Assembly (NCBI GenBank): GCA_001247695.2
Contig: LGRX02003775.1
Location: 1 to 64,000, forward strand
Direction: 5' to 3'
Source: Cymbomonas tetramitiformis
Taxonomy: Eukaryota; Chlorophyta; Pyramimonadophyceae; Pyramimonadales; Pyramimonadaceae
DNA: 64,000 bases
Part shown: positions 45,231 through 55,238 of the stretch, in pieces
Layout of the letters: each line of letters starts with the position of its first letter
Numbering within the stretch: position 1 is the first letter of the stretch
Position numbers and translations under genes: made by a program
The notes under the pieces: model-generated
What the model saw: the letters and a program-made list of their open reading frames with translations, nothing else
Database searches by the model: none
Told to the model about the DNA's origin: nothing

Positions 45231-46357
45231 AGGTATGCAGGGTTAAGGGGTACTGCGCAGTTCCAAAATACACTTGCAATTGTTGCTACATTGTTTTCAT
45301 GTTTCTTTGCACACATACATTATGATGTCGTGTGCATGCTGTACACAGAAAGTTTAAAGGTTGCGATGCTAAGTTACAAATACGTCATCATCATTGGATA
45401 AATAACATTACTTGACAGAATTACAAGTGCGTGGGATCTAGGTTCAGGCTAATAATGCTATCACAAGTCAGGGATTCTACCGAAAGCTGCAAGCTTTCGA
45501 AACTACTCTTAAAACTACTCTAATTAGTTTGAAACTTTTAAATTGAAATCTGTTCCGCTAATTGCAAGCACCGACGCACTTGAAACACGACCTGCGAACA
45601 TGCCGTAAAACAGAACAAAATCAGCGTTCATCAGACGCCGAACCGCAAGTAAAATAATAAACTTCAGTCAACGAAACGCAAATCAGATCCAACGTTTAAA
45701 CAGTCTTACCTGCGATAGAGCAATTTTCGACCCGGGCGGTACCAATCCCTGAAAAAGTAAAACACAAAGCTCAGTTCTACACGCATATGTGGAAAACATA
45801 CCGGCGTGTTATGGCCGATTCTCGAGCATCGGTACTATTTTGGGGTGACGCTATTTTTAAAAGTGCAGGTTTGTGGGATTAATGATACGGTGTTGCTACT
45901 ACGATGATGCTGAACTGTTTTCAAACAAAATGCTGAAAACAACTCTGCGCGCGCAACATGCAAGGCTGCTAGATAACGGCAGGTACGTTCAAGAACTGTC
46001 GTTGCGGCATTCTCGGTGTCACAGCGAATTGAGCCCGTACCGTTTGAATAACTCCGCCGCAGAGATCTTTCAGACTTCCTGGAATCGCGTTTACGTCCCG
46101 GACCCGAGCGTCACCGGAGAATTTCCTGCAGATCTCCACAAAGTAATCTTGCGAAAAATGAGAAGAAAGAAGACACGGCTAAGCTCATATAGATAATTAC
46201 AGTACAAACCTGGACATACAATACTGCAAGTCTTCGACGGCGTTGAGGTGAAATGTGAAGTTCCGTATTGTAAAGTGTCGGGTCTTCACTGTGTCCACAG
46301 TCCACAGTCACAGAGTACCGTTCGTCTAGCCATTTGAAAATCCATCGTCTTCAAAGG
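45231..46357. other. Spacer in element A, no gene recognised
   Basis: No array palindromes here. A 107-codon open frame at 45873-46196 has no recognisable features. A short inverted repeat, CGAAAGCTGCAAGCTTTCG, lies at 45481-45499. Confidence 0.5.
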
Positions 46358-46474
46358 TCGCGATACTCGCGATTACTAGCGATTACTCGCGATTACTAAC
46401 GATTACTCGCGATTACTCGCGATTACTCGCGATTACTCGCGATTACTCGCGATTACTCGCGATTACTCGCGATT
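46358..46474. repeat. 10-bp tandem repeat (GCGATTACTC)n in element A
   Basis: About eleven units of GCGATTACTC, the first few imperfect, lie upstream of the transposase-like gene of A. Confidence 0.95.
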
Positions 46475-46842
46475 ATACTACGTACGGCGAAAGACTGAGC
46501 AGTCGATCCAACCATTCGTGCACGACGAATCCAATTTAATCTTCGATCTGAGCAGTCCATCGCTATACTGTATATTTCTGTTTTCTGGACTGTTGCTTTT
46601 TATTTTTGGAGCAAGTCCTTCTACAGAATTCGTCGCAACTCTATTTTTAGAAATTTCCAGTAAGATGTGCATAATTGACGGTAGAAAACAATTTTTCTGC
46701 ATTTTTCACGTCGCTGCATATCAAAAACATCGGGGCCAAACATATGTCCACTTTTCAAAAAAACAGAAAATTTTCCGAAATTTTGTTTTTTGGGCTTTTT
46801 ACACAAAAAACAGCCAAGTGTTAAGCTTAGAAATAAGAGGCT

Positions 46843-47190
46843 TCACTTTGGAATTCCAGGGGCATGGAATTTCTCAAGTGGGAGCAAATGTCCAGTTCCA
46901 ATGGACTTCCAAGGGCTTGGATAAACCCCCAGAAGTGGACCTAGTCGATTTTTACCAAAAAAATTCCATGCCATTGGTTTGGGTGAGCCAACCCGTTGGA
47001 ATATTGGTCCTTAGGTGATTTTTGCAATCCTCAAAACGTTCTAAAAAACTTTGTGAGGTTCCAATGCTTCACTTTGGAATTCCAGAGGCATGGAATTTTT
47101 CAAGTGGGAGCAAATGTCCAGTTCCAATGGACTTCCAAGCCTCTGGATTAATCCCCAGAAGTGGACCTAGTCGATTTTTAAGATGGCTTT
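46843..47190. repeat. Duplicated 115-bp block with element A palindromes
   Basis: Two copies (46843-46955 and 47069-47180) share CAAGTGGGAGCAAATGTCCA and end in GAAGTGGACCTAGTCGATTT. Each includes AATTCCAGGGGCATGGAATT or a variant, a further form of the TTCC-N8-GGAA palindrome. They lie within 600 bases of the transposase start and may be promoter-proximal binding sites. Confidence 0.8.
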
Positions 47191-47434
47191 TCCAAACCGA
47201 TGGACACCGTAATCCCTGGCCTGTCCGGGCGCCCGGATTGTGCCTAAAAACGTAGAAACCCTGATATAAAGGTGACAAACCGGACTTTTGCCGAATGTTG
47301 AAGGTATTTAATTCCGACCGCCCGGAACCACGTTCCCACGCGCCGGGCTATTAGTCCGGGCGCCCGGAATGCATCTGAATACCTTACAAGTCCGGTCAGA
47401 CAACTCACACTTCTTACATGGATTCGCAGGAATA

Positions 47435-50400
47435 ATGGCTAGGCAAAGGCGTGGACTAGCTCGAAACGAGAACGCGGAAGGCACTCCATGCCCATGCGAT
47501 CAATGCAGACTCCGATTTTGCTACTCCAAAAGACAGATTAAGCGGCATTTGGTCCTACATCCGCCCGTCGCACGCCTCTCCAATGACCGAGATCATGAAG
47601 AAACCGACTCTCTTGACGGTGCCGAAAGTGTGAATGATGACGGTGAGACGGATCCACCATCAGAGACGGACGAAGAGGAAGAACACGAGGATGACACATA
47701 TCTTCATGACCATGCCGAACGGATGCTCCGGAAGATCCGTGAAAACTTCTTCAGCCCGATTGAGTATGCCTCGTCCGACTCGGTGAGTTCTAAATCCCGT
47801 CCAAGCCGTTGGAACCATTGTTTAACAATATCCAAGCCCCGTCCAAGCCTTTGGAACAACCTTGGATTCCCCCACGAAGAAGAGTCCAAGCATCGTCCAA
47901 GCCTTTGGAACACCTTTAGAGCCATCACTGTAAGCCAGATTCTTACATCGCATCTTATTAGTTCAGGATTGCTGGGTTGATGGGAGTGGATGCCCGCCGT
48001 ATTCTAGGAGGAGGAAAGTGATGCGCGCGAGCAACGTGAAAACGACCGAACAAGGGACCCGGAATTCATCATGGTAAGTTCAATACGCACAGATTGAATG
48101 CCTTCCGAAAACTGCACTATATCACTATTCCAAGTCATTGGAACGGTGCGTCCTTACGTGTGGAACCCCTCTGGACCAAAATCAATCAGATGCTGTGTGA
48201 CTAAATTGCAGGAGGGAGAAAATGTGCATGACAAATCGACTACCCTTGCAAACCGCTTCATACTGGATCTACTTGAGGCCCACTCCAACCATAACTCGAC
48301 CCAGGCGTACTTTGACACAATCCTGGAAATTCTGCGACGTCGAGTATGCGGCTTGGAGGTCGACGATGAATCAATCTCGACCGATGACGAGGTAGCACTA
48401 CCTCATACCTACCAAGCGTGCGTGCGGTTTTTCAAGGATTTCCTCATGAAGTACAACGAGATGGATGTGTGCCTGAAGTGCAATTTTCTTTTCAAAGATC
48501 TGCTTCCCGAAGAGGCACCGACGTGTCCGAAATGCAACCACGGCCGGTTCAAGGAGCCATCAATGGTCGATGGCAAGTGGGAACCCGGAAGGGCCAAGTG
48601 CGTTTTCCGCTGGTGGCCGTGGACAAGGATACTGGAGGCCCTTTTCATGGATCCGGTGCAGGCACAGATGACACGTTCATGGGAGAAAGTTGACTTGGAT
48701 GAGCCGATCGTCAGAAGCACTGGAATATTAGGTGAGTAGAAACTGTCAATTAGACTGCATGGATTGCTTATTCCGGGCGCCCGGATCCATGCCTCCACCC
48801 GGATGGAACATGCGTCCGGCCGTTTGGATATGTCACTACACCCATTTTGGTTGTCTTGGTATAGTCCAAACGTGTGGACTAGTTGTTCCGGCCGTTTGGA
48901 ATTTTGCGGATGTAGATTAACAAAGATAATTGCGAGTAAATCTGCATGGATGGCACGTTCCGGGCGCCCGGAATGGCGCTCCATCCGTGTGGAATACGAG
49001 TCTGGTCGTAATGGATATGTTACAACAACCTGTTTTGTTGTCTTAGCATAGTCCGAGCGTGTGGAATACCTAATCCGACCGGTTGGACTAAGACATGTTA
49101 GTGCGGGTGTAGATTCACGAAGCAGGCAGAGGACCATGCTCGAGGACCCGGAGTTCTTCAAGGACAAGCGCAACCTCTCTGTGGTGTTATGCGCGGACGG
49201 CATCGAGAAATTCAAAGATAAACTGGGATCTGTGACACCTATAACCTGCCAAGTGGTGAATTACCCTGCACATCTTCGAGGCAAAAGCGAGTTCATTGTG
49301 CTTTGGGGCATTATTGATGGCAAACCCAAAGATGCCCAACTCTTCTACCACAAGTTCGTGGACGAGATTATTGACATATACGACGGTGGTCCGCGAGATT
49401 GTGAGCAGAACCATTGATATCGATGTGAGTATAAACACTGCTTACCCCACGTTCCGGGCGCTTGGAACCGTTTGGAGGCCATAGTCCGGACGCTCGGACC
49501 TGCTTCATGTTTGTTGCTCATGTTCATATGCTTCGGATTGGAATCACAATTCCGGGCGGCCGGACCAACATTGGATCAATGTTCCGGTAGCACGGAACCT
49601 ATCCATTCAGGCTATTCTGATTTATTCCGTTTTGGGCGTGCGGTTCAGCATCATAAAACTGGCATGGACGCCTTGAAGACAAGGGTATTGGAAGTCCGTG
49701 ACATCATGGAAGCTGAGCTCTCGCCTGAGCTTTTAGTCATTGCAACGCACCAGCTCGTTCATATTCCGGATCAGATGCGTGACGAAGGACCAGTTCCCGA
49801 TCTTTGGATGTTCGCTCCAGAGAGCTTCTTCGGCGAGCTGAGACGGATCATCAGGACTCGCTCGCACCCTGTCGCCAGCATGATGAAAGGGGTGGAGTTG
49901 AAACGCATGGTAAGTCTGGTACGCGGCTTATACCAGTTGCTACAGGCGAATGGTTCGCCACCAACCATTAGCCAACCACGTAGCGAGAACACCGTGTCCC
50001 TGATGTTGGCGACCGGCAACGAGAGGAAGGGCAAACTTGTCTACTCGACACCAGGTACTGTCCAGACTTAAGTGCATATCGTCCAATTTCGGTCCAAGGG
50101 TCTGGAAACGTATCATTGAGTAGGGTCCAACCGGTTGGAACTTGCTTGGACCTTTCATTAGACAAAGCCCAAGCCAATAGGGCTCGTTCCATCCACACCC
50201 TTCCGGGCGCCCGGAACCCAGGTTCCGGATTGGTTCCGGGCGTTTGGAATTAGATCGTCAAAAGCACGCATTGTTTAACAAATTTCCGTTTTGCGGTGCG
50301 TAGATGATAAGAAGGAGATACAAGCTTGGCTGGCTACAAACGTGGAGTGGTACGGGAACATTGTGAGAGAATTTAATCGTGCTGAAGACCATTACACGAG

Positions 50401-51447
50401 GTATGCATGTTTGCTTGACCGAAGCTTTTTTTTGACTAATCATTCACGTACGCAGTTTAGTGGTGTTCCCCTCGCCCGGAACTAACATCCAAGCGCCCGG
50501 AACGTTGCCTCCGGGCATTTGGACCATGCAGGAACATTAGACAAAACCGACGTCGCTTGGCGGCTCGTCGCGGCAGGGGCAGTGGCCCAGGTCAAAACTT
50601 GACGAGGCCGATACTTCATCAACCTGAAACCTGGCGCAAGAGCCCCGTCACAGGGGAAGTCAATCCGTTTACGGAGATGGAAATGAGTTACGCCTTGGCA
50701 CCACCGAGAATGTGGACAGAGTATGCTTACGTCAAAGTTCGCAATTTTAATTACAGATCGCTGGAAAGGGACATGAACAAGGCTACTTGTCATCGATATT
50801 TCAAGTCTGTCTTTAAAGTCTGGAATGTACAGAAGCAGCAAGAAGACGACCAGGACAGGTGAGGCATGCCAACTATACATGTTCCAGACGTCTGTATAAG
50901 AGTGGAGTGTAGGTTCCGGCCGTTTGGACCATGGTCAAGCTACGTTTCATTAAATCTGTTTAAATATTCAAAAGTTCGATACGTTCCGGGCGTCCGGAAC
51001 CATGCTGCCACACGGTTCCGGACGCCCGGACTAATGCGTCCTTGTAGATCTCGATTAGCAGGTGTTCATGATTCTTTCACTTCTGATGGCAGGTATGGCG
51101 AAATTCTGAAGGTCGTCAAGCTTGTCGTGCACACTGACACATATATTCTTGTGAAGTGTAGATGGTTTCCCCTCGAAGCTGCTCTTTCCGATGCGGTCAC
51201 GCAAAACATCTACCTGCGCACCGATATGCCATGGGAAACCAAAGATGCATTCATCGAAGCGAAGGACATCAACAATCAAGTGGTCGTGGCGCCCATTCCA
51301 TGGAAGCCTTTGCGGCTTGCACGGTATACCGGTAACAAGGTTCCATTAAATATTCGACATCGGACAGACGTGCTTGCCGTCGTGCTTGACCGCCACGTCG
51401 ATTTTGTCGGCGACATCGGCGATAGTAGTTCTGATGACGAAGATTAG
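47435..51447 (+). CDS. TNP2-type transposase-related protein of element A, catalytic core deleted
   Basis: Exons read: 47435-47782, 48008-48073, 48212-48731, 49113-49434, 49649-50054, 50304-50400, 50541-50858 and 51093-51447. Exon 1 carries an N-terminal zinc finger-like CPCDQCRLRFCYSKRQIKRH. Exon 3 has a zinc ribbon with CLKC and CPKC and then GRAKCVFRWWPW. Exon 4 holds VVLCADGIEKF, the first catalytic Asp region of TNP2 transposases, and VVNYPAHLRGKSEFIVLWGI. Its frame breaks near 49385. Exon 5 is the DUF4218-like domain (LWMFAPESFFGELRRIIRTR). The last exons match B up to an acidic C-terminus (SSSDDED). Compared with B, the parts with the second and third acidic motifs are absent. The protein cannot be a complete transposase but keeps its putative DNA- and partner-binding parts. 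Introns are rich in A-type palindromes. Confidence 0.75.
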
Positions 51448-51584
51448 TTAACTTATTGCCTCGCTCGAGGCGGTAGTGTATCGGTCTCGTTGAGCTCCAC
51501 GTGCCGCCAAGTCAGAACCTACCAGTTGTAATACTGTAATATATAACATGCATTGTACAGATAATACTAACTTACCTGGAGTTC

Positions 51585-52640
51585 CAAAGGGGTTCCGAAG
51601 GCTTGGATGCGCCTTGGAATCCATCAAACGCAAGTTCCGAAGCGGTTCCAAACCATTGGACTAAGCCTGGACCCCATAAGATATCACTTCCATAATCGTT
51701 CCAAAGGCTTGGACGGTCTTGAACTGCACGTAGCAAGAATGATCGGTCCAGAGAATTATCGTTCTATATGTCAAGCACTTGCTCATAGCGTTCCGCTCTC
51801 AGATCGGGAAGTTCCAAGGGCTTGGAATTTCGGAACACGCTCCCGTGTTGCCCAGAGACTGGGCCTATGGGGTTCCAAGGGCTTGGAATCTTTTGAAACC
51901 CACGCTCGTGCTGCGCAGAGACCGGTCCTATGGGGTTCCAAGCCGTGGAGCCTCCGGGCTCGAGCTTCATTCCTCGTACTAACAAGGTCCAAGGGCTTGG
52001 AATCTTTTGAAACCCACGCCCGTGCTGCGCAGAGACCGATCCTATGGGGTTCCAAGCCGTTGAGCCTCCGGGTTTGAGCTTCATTCCTCGTACTAACAAG
52101 GTCCAAGGGCTTGGAATCTTTTGAAACCCTCGCACGTGCTGCGCTGAGACCGGTCCAATGGGGTTCCAAGCCGTTGAGCCTCCGGGTTCGAGCTTCATTA
52201 CTCGTACTAGCAAGTTCCAAAGGCTTGGAATCTTTTGAAACCACGCCCGTGCTGCGCGGAGACCGGTCCAATGGGGTTCCAAGCCGTTGAACCTCCGATT
52301 TCAGACTGCCGACCTCAGACTGGAAAGTTCCAAAGGCTTGGAATTGTCTAAAATGGATTCCAAACCGTTGGAACCGCCTTGGACCGACGACTTCGGTCAT
52401 ACGTAATCCGAGGACATAGGTCCAACGGCTTGGAATCGACCAGGACCCATTGGACTAACAAATTTTGGTCCAGCCCCTTGGAACCCCGTAGGACCGTCGG
52501 CTTGGAACCCCATAGGACTCCTAGGGAAAAACCCAAAGCTTCACCTTGTAATTCCCGGCGGTTTCCAAAGGCTTGGAATTTTACCAAATATTTTCAGGAC
52601 GGTTCCGGGCGCCCGGAATGGTGCCGTCCAAGCCTTTGGA
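51585..52640. repeat. Right subterminal palindrome array of element A
   Basis: Four tandem units of about 118 bp (51870-52300) each begin CCAAGGGCTTGGAATCTTTT. They are followed by single TTCCAAGGGCTTGGAA-type sites and one perfect TTCCGGGCGCCCGGAA (52603-52618). The open frames on the minus strand here are products of the repeat. Confidence 0.9.
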
Positions 52641-54149
52641 ATAATCCCTATTTTGTAGGGGCCGGTGTCGTAACCGTCACCGATACGACCCACGTCCGCC
52701 TGGGGGGTGGCAAACACGTCAACCTGGTCCCCGACAGCCAAAGGGCCCTCCAGGTTGGGGGAGTGCTCGTCTGCCTGCGGCGCCGACCCTTCGGAGACCG
52801 TCTGTTGGGGCGCTTCCACCTGGACACCGTGGGGACGACGTATGGACTAAGTCGTTCGTACGGGCGACACACGCGTGGAAACATATAAGAAAAACAGTTA
52901 AGAACTGGCGCTCACTAGCCAAAACGTACACCCCTGTGGACAACGTGCAAACTACGTGGTTCATAAGCGTTGAAACAATCAAGCGGCACAAGTTGAAAAA
53001 GGGTTCACATAACCACGCGCCTGGACACCGTTGGACAGCGAGTGGACACCGCAGTTTACAGGCGGAAGAGCACAAAAGTTACCTTCGGCTTCTTTTCAGG
53101 GGCTTCAGGGGCTTGGGCACCAAGCGCTTTGAAGATCTCAAAGTGCTTGCCTTCGGTGAGTGGGTTCCCAGCAGCCACTGCCAGAGCCACCTGCAGGCAC
53201 GCATCTGTCTCCTCCGGGGTCGGCATATCCCTGTGCCCGTACACCTTGTACCCGGCCGCTGGCCCCTTGTACCGGATGTGAAACCCGTCGGGGAAGTCCT
53301 GGGTGACCTTAAATTTCCAGCGACCGGGCCCATCCGAGTTATTTTTTAAATAACTCAACCGGTTGGTGACGTATGTTTTGACCATGCGCAGGGGCACCTG
53401 CGGGTGTCGGGACTGGATATGCTTGGATATCTTGTTGTGCACGGCCACCCCGATGACGGCGACCGTCCCAGGGGGCAGCTTGCCTGTTCCATGCCAGTCG
53501 TCGATTATCTCCCGGGCGTCTTCCTCCTTCATGTCGTTTAAAACTTGGGCGCCCGGGTCCAACACCAACCGCTCTGTATTTGCGGCCTGCGCAGCCTCTG
53601 CAGGTTTGGCTGCACCCCCCGCCCCGGCAGCCCCTGCAAACATCAGCATTTGCTGCTGCATGCTCTGCATTTGCTGCATCATTTGCTGCATCGCGGAGTT
53701 TGACCCGGTCGCCTCGACCAAGTTGGTTTGGCGACGGGTCGGTGTCGTGGAAGTGGGGGCGGGGGGTGGTGATTTTGGTTTCTGTGTGCGTTGTCTTCCG
53801 GGCTGAACTCGCAATCTGGTCATGTTGGGAACTTACGAAACAAAAAAGCGAGGAGGTTCGTTTGCGGGAGGACTGTGGGCGTTTGTATTTGGCTTACTTT
53901 TGGCGGCGATGGCATGAAAACGGTCTTCACGGGCGTGGACAGCGCTGCCTTCGTGGCGTTCATCCGTACAGTACGGGCGTCCGAACGTATGACCGTTGAG
54001 CTGGTGTATGAGACAGCGTCGTCCATGGGCGATTTTGAACATGCATGTCTCAATTTCTTTTTTCTTTTTCAAATTGGTATCAGAGTCCTCTCTGTAGGGA
54101 AACAGGTTTTATGAATATAAGTTTTGCCGTGCAGCGGGTTTCCATCATC

Positions 54150-54346
54150 GTGGGTGCTTGGCCGAGTGGTCAAATGTTGGTAAGCCGAACGCGTTACACG
54201 CGAGGGTGAGGGGTTCGAATCCCCTTGGAGGCATGGGCATCCACGATACCCCCTGTGGTCTAGCGATATGAGGCGATTGCCGCCGACGACGCCGCTAGTC
54301 CACAAGGGGCGTCGTGGGTGCCCACCCACGCCTCCATGCCATTTTA
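54150..54346 (+). ncRNA. tRNA-like Pol III promoter with downstream 31-bp hairpin
   Basis: TGGCCGAGTGG (54160-54170) fits a tRNA A box and GGTTCGAATCC (54212-54222) is a perfect B box, spaced as in a tRNA gene. The flanks do not pair as a normal 7-bp acceptor stem, so it is tRNA-derived rather than a working tRNA. Directly behind it, 54235-54265 and 54293-54323 are inverted repeats matching at about 26 of 31 positions, with a 27-base loop. TTTT at 54342 would stop Pol III. It may be a small SINE or a structured RNA. It lies between the divergent genes of element B. Confidence 0.5.
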
Positions 54347-54599
54347 AGTTTCGGTAACTCATGGAGACCGTCCGATTAAGACTGGGGGGTTCATCTGGAC
54401 CGTCGATTGCACTGTCCGCTGGGAAACAATCCCACTGAGTGCCTGTTCTGGGGTAAATCGCAAGCAGCGAGAGGGCGTCTAACCCCCCTCCCGCTTAATT
54501 TTTTTTTTTGTCCCCCCGCTCCGATTTTAGCCCTCCATCGGCCTTTTTAAGGGATTTTTTTTTTTGCCATTTTTTCGCTAAGTATTTCTACCCAAGTGT

Positions 54600-55235
54600 C
54601 CACCGTGTGGTAAAATGTGCTGGCCGTACGCTGTCCATACGGTTTGTATGTTTTTATTTTCCATGAGGTCCAGTTTCATGTCATATGAACGGTCTGAAAA
54701 AGGCCGTCCATGGGACATGAATCATACGGACAGTCAAGGCTAACTCGGATGGACAGCGTATGGACTGCTAACTGACGTTTCCACGCGTGTGGACATTTTT
54801 CAACAAAAAGCGTACAAACACTATAAAGTCGTACGAAAACTCGTAATTCAGCGTGTGCTTTTCCTATCCATCCATGCGGACTGTTCAAAATGTGCTGATT
54901 TTTCCAACCATATGGACAGACCGTCCATGGGACATGCCCACGTGTGGAAATGTGCTTATTCATACGAAAATTCGTACGAACCCCACATGGACAGCTAACT
55001 GACGTTTCCACGCGTGTGGACAACCGCTCTCATGGACTAGAATGCTTGCGGAATCCACACGGACAACACATAGCGTCCATCCTTAATCTAACGTGTGGAC
55101 CACGAGTTTACAACCTTGACGTAAGTGTCGGTGCATTCGCGCAGATGTGACATGGAACGTATGAACACCGTTGTCCATACGCTGGAAACCTAAGCCTAGC
55201 GTACGAACGCCGTACGTACGACGCACGGACGACCA
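54600..55235. promoter_or_regulatory. Palindrome cluster between the divergent genes of element B
   Basis: Several TTCCACGCGTGTGGAC, GTCCATACG and CATATGGAC sites lie immediately upstream of the transposase start at 55239. A smaller set at 52800-53060 lies in the first intron of the antisense gene. Their position fits autoregulation by an element-encoded DNA-binding protein. This is inference. Confidence 0.5.
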
Positions 55236-55238
55236 AAG

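Larger units (their letters stand above)
44249..52660 (+). mobile_element. CACTA/TNP2-like transposon A, inserted in B
   Basis: The 35-bp terminal inverted repeats (CCCTACAAAATARGGATTAT and on to CTTGGAC) differ at two positions. The target duplication is GCC (44246-44248, 52661-52663). It is 8412 bp long with one transposase-like gene. Palindromes TTCCAAGGGCTTGGAA and TTCCGGGCGCCCGGAA crowd both ends and the introns. The near-identity of its ends and its position make it the latest arrival in this nest. Confidence 0.9.
43130..53823 (-). pseudogene. Antisense gene of element B (TnpA-like candidate), split by A
   Basis: Minus-strand exons: 53823-53083, 52819-52664 joined to 44248-43955 across element A, 43721-43632 and 43504-43130. 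Removing A and one GCC gives the continuous reading GYDTGKATKTGLSN, so A sits inside an exon. The N-terminus is Pro/Gln/Met-rich (QQMMQQMQSMQQQMLMF). Then comes a folded region with VAVHNKISKHIQSRHPQVPL and WKFKVTQDFPDGFHIRYKG, a middle part with GDQVDVFATPQADVGRIG and LLPRDTYELYVEFVVHLPEK, and an acidic then Lys-rich tail like a nuclear signal. No known family is recognised. In CACTA elements the second gene encodes the subterminal-repeat-binding protein, which is the best guess here. A inactivated it. The two smaller exon edges are tentative. Confidence 0.6.

Noticed and set aside
46358..46474. CRISPR-like array
   Set aside because: Ten-base units without spacers in a eukaryotic transposon; a simple tandem repeat.
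51764..52400. Open frames with KIPSLWNLL or DSKPLEL repeats
   Set aside because: Translation of the element A palindrome array; the same words appear in any frame of TTCCAAGGCTTGG.
44249..52660. A as several separate small genes
   Set aside because: Exons join in phase in the same order as B and share motifs, and the palindromes lie in the gaps, so one spliced gene fits better.
54150..54246. Functional tRNA-Leu or tRNA-Ser gene
   Set aside because: A and B boxes are good, but no 7-bp acceptor stem follows the T arm and the anticodon arm is irregular.
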